From NCBI RefSeq assembly GCF_040954835.1, contig NC_090704.1, forward strand, positions 39,994,979-40,058,978: a DNA stretch of 64,000 nucleotides, read 5' to 3'. The translations under genes were made by a program, and so were the position numbers. This document shows positions 27,356 through 37,813 of this stretch, in pieces. The stretch comes from Lepisosteus oculatus (Eukaryota; Chordata; Actinopteri; Semionotiformes; Lepisosteidae). The notes under the pieces are model-generated. The model had not been told where the DNA came from. It worked only from the letters and a program-made list of their open reading frames with translations, and did not search any database. Positions within the stretch are counted from its first letter, which is position 1. Each line of letters opens with the position of its first letter.

Positions 27356-30048
27356 TCATTACCTGATTAGACAACCTGTACTCAAAATATAGACTTCTTA
27401 AAGTACTTATAGACTAGGTTTTAACCACTGGAAATAACTAAAATACATGCCTTTAACATTTGTGAAGGTTCTGCAATTTACTTTTTTGTCTAATAATTAT
27501 ATTGATAATTATGTGCCTTTAATTGCACTGTAACTTTACTTTACCATTTTCATTGTTTTTTTCATTACAGAGGCACTGTAGGATTCAAGGATTGTGAAAG
27601 TGGTATGATTAAAAAAGCAACACACACCTGGAGTTTATTAGTAATTTTAATGTATTTAAAGTTTATACCTACATATGCATTCACAGGAGAACATTTGCAC
27701 TGTATTTAGAAGTTATAATAATAATCCAATTACCTTAAATCAACAGCTGTACTTGTTTCTATAACAAGTTATCACTTTTTAGATTTAGGATCTGTAACAT
27801 CATCTGATTTAAAACGCTGTGCAGAAGTTATCTGCTCTATTTACTTTTAATACAAAACGTCCTTCACATTTTAAAACTAGACATTATAGGAATCAGTTCA
27901 AGTAAGGGATCAGTTTGAGAAACACATACAGCAAAGAGGCAAATCACCACTAAGTCATTAATGCATTAAGTTGACTAATGTGTTTTCATGGTTTTTTTAT
28001 TTTATTTATTGGGCACTTAAATTAAAAATATTTTTTCTTAAACTCTGTCCTGAAAGACACATCTGTTGAAGACATTAATAAAGAGGTAAGAACCTATAAT
28101 TTAGAGGTGTTTTCATGTCATCTAGTGAGAATTGAAAAAGTGAGCTCTAAACATTCACATTTGAACAGCTGAAATGAAATAGGACAGCAAGTAAGAACAT
28201 AGGTAATGAAAATTAATTTGAAAATATTTACATTTTTAAGTCTATTTTACTTTTAAAGCTTACCAGAAAAAAAGCAATGGACTAGTAGAACCATAATTAA
28301 AAAGAAATTAAATATATGTGTCCAATAACTAAAAGGTACAAAAATGTATCTTGATTTTTTTATGAGAATTTGTATTCTTTCTATGTTGCAAGAAAAGTTC
28401 TCTCTGTAAGGGTAAAATCTGTCTGCTTTTTACAGCTGATAAATCTGAGACATTGACTCCAAATAAGAAATATCTTAAACTGATAATGACGGTATAACTC
28501 TGGAAAGAGGTCATTTAAACTCACAAATGCATTTTTAGTTTAATGACCCAAGCACATTACAGTAGACTCTGAACACAAGCTTTAATGACTTGGTCTATTA
28601 GTTTGATGAAATAAAAATGATTCATATTTCCATCAGTCCAAAACCTGAACTAATTTCAAGTGCGGAGTAAATCTAACAGACATACAGTACTTCTTACACC
28701 ATATTTTGATTTAAAAAAAAAACACAGCCTCATAAACATTGCATTTGGTTAGTCATTTCTGTTACTTTCATAACATGTGAAATAACAAGTAATCAAATTG
28801 GCCTAGCTGCTTACAGACAAAAAATGTAACATTGAAAAATAAGTAGAGAATAAAATAAAACAGATTATTTGATTATGAAAAGCTATAAAAATTTGGGGAA
28901 TATTACCAGGAATTTCAAAGACAGACACAGTCCCTAAACATAGGATTGTGGGTCTGCATTCCCACTACAGACACTACTATTTTATCTTTGAGCAAGGTGG
29001 TTAACCCAGTTTCTCCAGTCCACCAGCATTGTTAGGGTTAAATTGGCACCTGGCTAGCTTCATTTCCGGGCTTGTAGTGATGCATGCCTCATCCACATAG
29101 TTCTTCATACTGTAAGTCAGATCAAGCACTGAACCGAGGAGCCAGTAGAATTGAGTAAAGACTTTATTTTTTTCTTAGGGAGCACCCTAATAGTGATATC
29201 TTTAACCCTGAGTTCCATGTCCTGCTCTCCCATTGCATGTGCACAGGCAACCTGAATGTTGCTAGAGAAGGTGATTTCAGGAATGTATGCAATATGTGCC
29301 TGAAAAAGCATGTCATTTGCTTAAGAAGTGACCATGTAAGTGTATGGATGGATGTATGGCAAACAAGGCAGGATTAAAGAAAACATCTTCTAGAACCAGA
29401 GAATATGCAGAGACCATATCTTGACTTTTCTTTGTCTTATTTATCCCGAGAGTGCTACAGTATTGTGAACATCTTTCTTATTGTATCCATTTCATATGCT
29501 GCCATCACTCATATTCCCTTGTTGCTCAGTTGCTGGCTTCTGAAAGACAGATGGGGAGCAGGAAAGCTGGCATGCCAAGTAATTTGCAGTGTTGGTGAAG
29601 TAATGACGCCCTTAACGAGGCATTTCTGTAAATGTTCTTTTTTGTGTTAATACTGAAACTTGTTTTGCTTATTTTTTTCTTTCTGTGTTTCAGATACATA
29701 AATTGATGTGAATTAATAATACAAATGCAGCTAATGTGACACTTTGCAGTATGAGACTAAATACAGCATAATAATACTAAAACATAAAAATAAAATTTAA
29801 TGTCTGTTGATTACAGCATATCATTATTCACATGGATTGTTAGTTACAAAGCCCTTTCAAATGAAGTCTGGGAAAAGGAGTTTCAAAATGTAAAACAAAT
29901 AGTTTTAGCATTAATACAGACGTACAAAAAGGCCAAACTTTGGAAGTGAGTCAAAGGGGAATACTAAAAAGATTATAGGAAATATAATCCAAACCAAAGC
30001 TGGTGTCTGTGCATTCTCAAAAGAGCTCAATGTTGCAGGAGCAATTAT
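27356..30048. other. Non-coding region downstream of the second receptor
   Basis: AT-rich with no supported gene. It should contain the 3' UTR of the receptor at 30049-31092; TTTATT at 29163-29168 (AATAAA on minus) is one possible poly(A) signal. Around 28990-29060 a TTTGAGCAAGGTGGTTAACC stretch resembles a widespread fish repeat, but the match is too short to bound. Confidence 0.45.
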
Positions 30049-31092
30049 CTACACCATACTGATCATCTCCATTCCACTCAAGTCATGCAAGTCATAGCCA
30101 TCGGCATTGGTGTCAAAATGGAGACTTTGGGATCTTTTCTTGGGACACAGAAGTGTGTGAAAGTGTTTCCTGAATTTTTCAGAGAGACAGGCATACAGTA
30201 TGGGGTTAGCACAGCTCCAGGAGTAAGACAGAAGCACAACAAATTCAAAACCCTTTGCAAAGGCTGGTGTTAAATCTTCTGGATGCCGGAGGAAATAGAA
30301 ATTGAAAACATAGAAAGGCAACCAGCATATAGCAAAGACCAACACCACAGCAACAACCATCTTGGTTAGTTTTTTTTCTAGGCGCTGGGTCTCCCTATTC
30401 TGAAATCTACTGATGCCAGACTTTAAATTGACCAGCATTGAAGCATAACATGCTGTCATGACAATAAAAGGTAAAGCAAAGCCAAGAGTAAATGTGTAGA
30501 TAATGAAGGTTAACCACCACATGTCAAACGACCCCGGGGGATTTAAAGAACACGTACTGCCTATCACTGTGAAATGGACCGCCATGGGTAGAACAGGCAA
30601 CAGGGAGAAAAACCACAGAAAGACACTGATCATCTTGGCTCTCCTTGGGGTACACCATTTGGAGAACCTGATGGGATTGACCACTGCCATGTAGCGGTCA
30701 ATACTCATGAAGGTCAAGCAGAATACACTGGTAAACTGGTTGATCCCATCGAGAATCATAACTAGCTTGCATGCCAAGTCGCCAAACACCCAGCGTTGAT
30801 GGAAATTCTGCAGTGCTATAAAGGGCATCCCCACCATAAACAAGCCATCTGCCAAAGCCAGATTGAAGATGTAAACTGTGGTGGCTGATTCCATCTTGTC
30901 CAATTTCAATATGGTAATGATCACCAGGGAGTTCCCAGCAAGTCCCACGACGCAAACGCCCAGGTAGAGGACAGCCATCAGTGCGTCAAACAGGCAGGTC
31001 TGAGGGCCGCTGTCACCGTGGAGGGGATCGCTCGAAGAGTCGAAATGAAACGGGCTATTCTGATCAGTCACTGATGTGTACAAGGATTCCAT
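30049..31092 (-). CDS. Divergent somatostatin receptor family GPCR, tandem neighbour of SSTR2
   Basis: An intact intronless frame of 347 aa with seven membrane segments from about residue 36 to 302. By hand alignment from VGL in TM1 to the AKM after ICL2 it shares 63 of 106 residues with the SSTR2 next door. Retained: D82 (2.50), C108 and C181 (disulfide), D115 (3.32) and Q119 (3.36) in DGINQF, DRY 132-134, W160 (4.50), CWLPFYVFN (256-264), NPILY (296-300) and a palmitoyl-type C316. These mark it as a somatostatin-type peptide receptor, closer to the SSTR2/3/5 group than to SSTR1/4. Odd points: YSWSC replaces YANSC at 290-294, putting W292 at 7.45; ADG replaces ADE after D2.50; the N-terminus has no usable N-glycosylation sequon (NSP only); the tail differs wholly from SSTR2 but ends ISMV, a class I PDZ pattern. 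Start context is good. Orthology is not settled; SSTR3 or SSTR5 ancestry or an old SSTR2 tandem duplicate are all possible. Confidence 0.88.
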   Translation of the reverse strand: MESLYTSVTDQNSPFHFDSSSDPLHGDSGPQTCLFDALMAVLYLGVCVVGLAGNSLVIITILKLDKMESATTVYIFNLALADGLFMVGMPFIALQNFHQRWVFGDLACKLVMILDGINQFTSVFCLTFMSIDRYMAVVNPIRFSKWCTPRRAKMISVFLWFFSLLPVLPMAVHFTVIGSTCSLNPPGSFDMWWLTFIIYTFTLGFALPFIVMTACYASMLVNLKSGISRFQNRETQRLEKKLTKMVVAVVLVFAICWLPFYVFNFYFLRHPEDLTPAFAKGFEFVVLLSYSWSCANPILYACLSEKFRKHFHTLLCPKKRSQSLHFDTNADGYDLHDLSGMEMISMV

Positions 31093-34000
31093 TTTGATTT
31101 TAATCCAGGCTTTTTATTTTTAAAATAAATGTGGTGAAAATGTGTGTCACAAAATGAAAACAGAAGCAGGAGTGGTCCTGTGCTTCTTATAGTACCTTAT
31201 GTCACTGGTATTCCATGGTTTGGAATCACAATGTTCAAACAAAAAATATAAAAAGCACTTCATAACAACCTGTTAGGTCACTCTCCTATCCAAAACACTA
31301 TAGCTGCTTCCAAGTCAAGTGCACATATACCAGCAAAAATGCAATGTTTACATTAATAGAAATAGGTTTAAAAAAGAGAAAAGTACTCCATTGATGAACA
31401 ACTTTGTTTCTCCAACAGGATTTTTCCTTGTAATCTGAGAGGTCTTTATTCTCCAGAAAATGTAAGGTCAAAAATCCCCCCAAAAAGGAGTCTTTTACAG
31501 TCCTGATATAATTGATCTTTCACTTATCATTTTAATTTGACAGAAATTCAAAACATCCAGTCTTCTTCTCAGTCCCTTGTCAGTGCTACTGGCTGCAATG
31601 ATTCCACAGCTCCCAGCTCACGCTGCTTCAAAAGTGCAGATGGTTCTGGCTATTCCAAAACTTTTGTTTCTGTAATCAAACATTCTCGTCGAAGTGGTTT
31701 TCCAGCTTTTTTTTCTACGCATAGTCCTGCTGTGAGTAAAAAGCAAAGCTGTGCAGCAGAGGAGCAGCTGCAGAGTACTCTATTGCCGTCCTTTGACAAA
31801 CATAGCTCTTCAAAGGATGGTCCTTTACCTCTGGCTTTGAATTTATTCAAAAGTAATCTGTAAATAATGGCATAACTGCTCAGTTCTGTGAATTTCTAAA
31901 GCAAAAACAGACCAATACAAAGAAGCCCTCAGCCCCTATTGCCTCGGTCGGGCATCATTGACGTAAGTATACAGACGAAACACACTGGTACACTGTAAAC
32001 ATTACAACATACCTTTGTTATCATAAAATTAAACTGTCTGAACTAAAAAGATGACCAATTAAAGTCCCTATATAAAAAATACGGAAAAATTTATAGGACT
32101 TTTAAATAGTCCAACATTCCTACAGAAATAGTCATTCTTCCCTGTGGAACACACTTTTATGACTCCCTGTAAATTCCACGATGTGCTTTGTGTGGTCTTG
32201 CATGCAGCTCTGGCTTTCAAAAGACACCCTTATGTTTGTTATTCTAGATCTGTCAGGGGTCTTGTATAAATAAAGTATCCTGCAAGGCATGAACTGTTTT
32301 AGTGTCCCAGAGTGCCAGCCCTGCTTTGGCAGGAAATGATTACTCTGACACCTCAACACTAAACCATCCAGCCCTCTTTAAGGCTTTTTGCAGCTGTAGT
32401 CCTGACACTACTTTTACTGGGCATACATATTGCTGATGGATTTCTTGAAGTTACCACCCTTTTCCCCTGTGAATTATTTTTAAAATTCAGGATTTCTAGA
32501 TTTTCTTCTAAAGCAATGACCTTCCCTTGCTGGTGGTGTTGTAAGAGGTGTTACAAGGAGGTAGGCTGAATGAGCTGTTGGTCATGGCAAACAGCAAATG
32601 TCCCACTATTAGACTTTCACTATATTGCAGCTGTAATGTAATGCAAAAGACCAGGTTTTATGGTCAGCATGAAGCACACACCCCTTTGAGACAGACATCT
32701 TGTGAGCCCATGTTTGTGTTTTTCAAAGAAGAGGAACATTAAAATCCAGTTTTCAATCCTCCTAACCAAAATAAGGGTTTTTATGGAGATGATGTACCGT
32801 GAAAGGTGCTAGATGAAATAAAGGTTGTAACTGTGATTATAGTAACAGAATAAGGAGATTGTGAAGGAGCCGCCAAGCTGTTCCCACCCATCCATTCAAC
32901 TTGTTTCACATGCCACAACTTCCACAGTGTCCGAAAGAAACCAGCTAACCCTGAGCTCACAGAACTCCACTGGAGTGAATGCTTTTACTTTTTTAGCAAC
33001 ACTGGACTCTTATTTTTAACTCATTCGGCATTCCACTGTAGTGAGTAGAAATAAATTCTGAATATGACATTTTAAAATTCCAGACTTTTCCAGCCATTGA
33101 TTTGCCAGTCCTAAGGAGCTTAACATACATTTACAGACAACACAGCATTATCATGTTCTACTGATGTTTTAAAATAACTTTCCTTTTAAAAGGTGTTGTA
33201 TCCAGATCTACTGTAGGTGTAAATTGAAGAAGAAGCATGATTCACATTATACCTCTGAAAGGTACAGACTGGTTGCCTTCTTGCAGACTCAAGAGATTTA
33301 CTAATGAACAAATCACAGTTGTGTGATTATACAAAGTCTTTCTCCAGCTGTTCTGTGCAACAGAAGAGATACACTTCAAAGAGTCTTATCAGTGTTAGTG
33401 GCAGGTTAATAATATTCCATACGTATATCCTTATGGATAAATTAATTTTGAAAATGCTATACAAGTCAGTATTCTTCCCTAGTGACTGTTGGTTACTGGC
33501 TTATGTTAATATAGAAGTTAGCAATTATTAAAAGATAATTCTTTACAGAGTTTAAGCAGGGCTTAATGGTTGTACAAACTGAGCACCATAAACACATTAG
33601 CTTCAGAAACCATGGTTCTAGAATACATAATGTGGAAACTAGTGAGGCTTAATGAGGTAAAGTCGTCTCACAGCTCTGTACATTACAAGATTTGTGGCTT
33701 GAAATATTTCTTGTTTCAGTGTGGTGAAAGCACCAGGTTTCTAAAACAGTAACTTAATCATACTAGCTGGTTGATGGCAGTTTTTGTGTTTATTCAGGCT
33801 TGAAACCTCATGATCAATAGACAGGGCTGTAGATGTCAGCACAGAAATCCATACAGATTCACATGAAACCAAGTGCAAAATGAGAAAATCACTTTTGCAT
33901 TTTATGTCAAGTAAACCTATTGCAGTCTATATTCTGATTTATTACAAAAATAATTTAATTATTATGGACCATGCATTTTTGGTAAATTTTCTGAAAAGCT

Positions 34001-35904
34001 GTGAAAAAAGCTACATACATTATTACAAACAGAAGAGCTGAATTTACAATTCACAAGATCTTATCAGCAACAGCTATGAACAAGTGTATTTGATCAAAAT
34101 ATTATAGGAATGACATAATTCTGTGTTGTATATTCCAGGCTGAATGAATTCAAGGTGTATCTTAGTTCCAGCCTTAATTTGTGTTAAACTGCTGCTTGCC
34201 AAACCCGGCTTTGGAGAGGATTGGGAATATCTGCTGGAGAGTAAAAGATGGGTTGAAATTGAAGGGAGCCTGTACAATCAGGACAACATTGACGTTTCAG
34301 TGACACAAAGTGTCCAATTTACTGCTTCACCCATACTGCATGTCAGGCAGGCATTCCAACAAGATCTGCTGATAGATGGCTCTAGTGGTCCACTTATTGT
34401 CTGCAGGGGATGAACCGGTCAGTTCCTCCATTGATGAAAGCTGTCTCTATTGCTGTGTATCATGGTTGAAGGATAGTGAAGACAAAAGCTAATTTCTCAG
34501 AAGTGGCTCTTGTTACAGTGCAAATGTCTTGTACAGCCTGCTACCTTGCCACATGTATCTTGGAAACCAATGTTAGATATCATCCGTTTTGTATTATACA
34601 ATACCAAAGATACATTATGCACAAATCAACCCAATTGGTTAGTACACCCATGAGTCATATGTTCTCTATGTCCTTGACAAATAATACATTATTTAATTAG
34701 TATGCTAAAGGTTTCGAGAACATGATACTGATAAAACATTACAGGGAGTATCTTTGTGAAATCAGCCTGATGTCTTTTAGGCAAAGTCATGGGTCTTCAT
34801 GAGGTGGCTTAACAGATGTTGTTAGTGAAAAATGCATTAACCAAGCGACCATGAGTCTGGATGACTCAGAGGCATGGCAGGGGATGTCAGAATAAAGAAC
34901 ACCTTGTCAATACCTAGTAAGTGATGCAGTTACAAGAAAAAAGACATGTTGGCCTGTGTGAAGCAAGTCATGATACGTTCTCAATCAATGGGGAGTACAG
35001 CTAGGTTCTCTTCTTCCTCAATCAAACATTGATCCAGCCATGTTCTGTCATTCACAACTAAATGTGGCTGTTTTTATCTACCAATACAATCTACAAGGAC
35101 CTTCCAAATTTAGATAACGTTCTAATTCTTTCCACTTTTATCACAGGGCTTGAGACATGGTAGTAACACCTTTTAACTCCATTACTTATTGGATCAAGTC
35201 CTTTCAAATGCCAACAGTGTGAATTTACACAGTGGATTATGACATTTTCTTGAAAATAAAACTTTTTGTCCTTGTAAACCCAGAGAGTCTCTAGGTCCTA
35301 CTAGGTCCTGGTCCTTCTCTCACATGGTTACAACCTGTGATCAAATCCGTGATCACAGAGCTTAACCTCTTTTCGGATGGTCACATTTACTGTTTGAACT
35401 TCTAAGGAGGTCTGACTGCCTACTTTGTTAAGGGAGCGATGCATTTCTGCCTTCACTGGCTGCCCTCCAGGCTCGATGCCCTCATTAAATCTCTGTCCGA
35501 GAGAAAGAAAATTATTATTTTTTATACTCAAAAACATAGTTCTTTTCTTTATTTCCTTTCTTCACACATTCTGAAATCCTAAATTATCCACTCCTTATCA
35601 CAGCTATGCCTTTTTAGATCTTCTTAACATGCTGTGCTCACAGTACACAGTGACGCTTCAGTTTCACAGATACACTGTATGCCTTTGGAAAACAAGGACA
35701 CTAATATATAAAATTAGGACAAAACACCAACTGCAGCAGAGACAAAACATGACTAAAAACTGCACCGAAGAGCCCCAGTCAAGGTGAAACTAGTCTGTAC
35801 AAAATAAATGTGACTGCTTATTTGTTAATGGGACGACTGAACAATATAATAGAATCAGTTTACTTTTTTAACTTTGGGACTAAGCAATTAAATGAAATTT
35901 TCTG
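31093..35904. other. Region between the second receptor and SLC39A11, no gene recognised
   Basis: This holds the upstream region of the leftward receptor gene. No coding sequence is supported. A TGACGTAA bZIP/CRE-like site lies at 31959-31966, about 870 bp upstream of the receptor ATG. No clear TATA box or acceptor was found next to the ATG. Confidence 0.45.
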
Positions 35905-36233
35905 GACAGCATGTTGGCACATTGGTTTGCATTGCTGCCTTGCAGCCCTTGAGCCCAGGCATACTATCTGTCTGTGTGGAATCTTTATGTTCTAGTCATG
36001 CTCGCACGCTCTGGTTTCCTCCCACAGTCCAAAGACATACCTGTACTAGTAGATGAGTTGGCTTCTGGGAAATTTAGCCTTGCTGTAAGAGTGTTTGTGT
36101 GTGTCTGTCCTGTGATGGACTGGTGCACCGGCCAGAATGTATTCCGCTTTCAGCTCATTGCTTGCTGGGATAGACTTTGGCTCTCTTGCAACCCTGAATT
36201 AAAAGGAGCAGTTACTACAAACGGATGGATGAG
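35905..36233 (+). repeat. Diverged tRNA-derived SINE-like element
   Basis: It aligns by eye with 57961-58283. Shared blocks: GCATTGCTGCCTTGCAG, GGTTTCCTCCCACAGTCCA, TTGGCTTCTGGGAAA, CCTGTGATGGACTGG and the terminal GGATGGATGAG. The B box is damaged (GAGCCCAGG instead of GGTTCRANTC), so it is an old copy. Confidence 0.82.
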
Positions 36234-36415
36234 TGTTTACATATATACATACCTTCCTCTATAGTTTTTGAATTTTGAATATGGAAACTAATAGCCTGTA
36301 TTAACCATTTGGTATAAGATAAATGTAGTTTATATTCTAGTCTCCTCTCTGTATGAAATAACAGTTTAAAATAAATGCTGATAAAAAGGATCACCTGTGC
36401 TCCAACAGAGGCGGA

Positions 36416-36521
36416 CAAAACATTAACTTCTCCCTGCTGTTAAGAATCACAGTACACTACACAATTCTTTCTTAAAAGCAGTTGGACAGCAAGCCCTGGA
36501 AATGAACGACAGCTTTGCCAA
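36416..36521 (+). repeat. Copy 1 of a diverged direct duplication upstream of SLC39A11
   Basis: It shares with 37536-37655 an ordered set of blocks: CAAA.C.TTAA, CTGTTAAGAA, ACTACAC, GTTGGACA.CAAG and CCTGGAAAT. Offsets are 1120 bp at the left blocks and about 1127 bp at the right blocks, so one small indel separates them. The flanks outside do not match. No known element was recognised. Confidence 0.65.
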
Positions 36522-37086
36522 TGTAAACCCGTTTAGGGTTTTGACATTTATTAATTAATGTATTTTGTCCTTGGAGCAGATGACTAAAGCAAGCTCTCCT
36601 ATTCGCCAGTAGTTTATCTGTCATCTTGATATTCCTGCTCCAGCTTTCCTTTTAAGAAGATAGTATTACCCATTAATAATCTTTCCTTAGCATAATAAAA
36701 CTTACTTACAGTATGACGTGCTGTACCAACCAATACCACCGCCCCCGACATCCTGTTAATTTTAGTTTTAATCTGAATTTTATTCTAATGGTTTGAGAAT
36801 TCGTTTTTCTTCTGAATCCTGGGAAACGAATTTCTTAATTAAGACCGTTTCCAGTTTAGTTCAGTTTCGTATATCTACAGTGTAACATTTAGCACAATCA
36901 AATGGAGAAAGTAATTCAGAACATCTTATAGGAAAGCTCACTAACTCTGGGAAATTCCGCAAAAATACGTTAAATGTATTGTATTAGCAAAGAGCACTCC
37001 ACAGATTCGGTATCGTCAACTTTAGGGATCTTGATACGATTACCGGAAAACACTTTCCTAAAAAATGCATGCAGACAACATCTGAG

Positions 37087-37115
37087 AACAACAACAACAA
37101 CAACAACAACAACAA
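37087..37115. repeat. (AAC)n microsatellite
   Basis: Nine to ten uninterrupted AAC units followed by AAAATAA. Confidence 0.95.
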
Positions 37116-37535
37116 AATAAACCCAACTCATGTCCTAAAATGTTTAATTGTCGAAAATAACCACCCAGCTTTATTCAGGTAAACAATTTTTTGTAAGTGT
37201 TTTGAAATGTTTACTTTTCGGTAATTTCTAGTTGGAAGTCATTCTTGGACCGTAAGCGTTAAGTCTACATTTCAGTAATTGTGTGTGCTTAGGACGATGA
37301 CGTAAATCAGAACACACCTTTGTAATTGATGTCACAGGTAACTCTTAAACATGTCTTTAATTTAGAGGTCTCAACATACCATTCTTGATTAAAGGGAAAA
37401 GCAAAAGGTGGTTTTTAGATTGACGCATATATGGAAAGTTATCGCCTATAATTGTGTTTTGCAGAGAAACAAGCGTGGTTTTACTTTTTACATTCCACAT
37501 AGTATGAAATTAAATACAGAATTTTGAAAATAGAT

Positions 37536-37655
37536 CAAACCGTTAATGTCTCGCCGCTGTTAAGAACCATACTACACTACATACAGTTATTATTTTATCA
37601 GAGAATAGTTGGACACCAAGTCCTGGAAATTTCGGAATGAATGGCGGCTCTTACC
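37536..37655 (+). repeat. Copy 2 of the direct duplication, abutting the putative SLC39A11 first exon
   Basis: Partner of 36416-36521, about 1.12 kb downstream. It contains CGCTGTTAAGAACCATACTA and TAGTTGGACACCAAGTCCTG. It ends roughly 40 bp before the CpG-containing stretch taken as the start of SLC39A11, so it may lie in the core promoter region. Confidence 0.65.
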
Positions 37656-37689
37656 ACCAGTAGAATTAAAGGAAAAGCTTATTGCTGAG

Positions 37690-37813
37690 TCGCGCTACAT
37701 TAGCAGCCAGTAGCAGTTCGAGATGGGCGGTATTTGGAGGGTTTCGGAGACACGTGTACAGAGAAACAGGAAGTGAGTGCAGTGGACTTTCAGTTGGTGA
37801 ATGGTTCATTACA
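37690..37813 (+). other. SLC39A11: Putative SLC39A11 non-coding first exon and promoter edge
   Basis: The stretch is richer in G and CpG than its flanks and contains an ETS-type AGGAAGTGAG. It ends ATTACA|GTAAGTGC, a near-consensus donor at 37814-37819, on the right strand upstream of the first coding exon, whose acceptor is at 40405. The start coordinate is approximate. Exon status is inferred; a transcript would settle it. Confidence 0.45.

Noticed and set aside
28990-29060. Possible dispersed repeat (TTTGAGCAAGGTGGTTAACC)
   Set aside because: Too short and diverged to give boundaries or a family.
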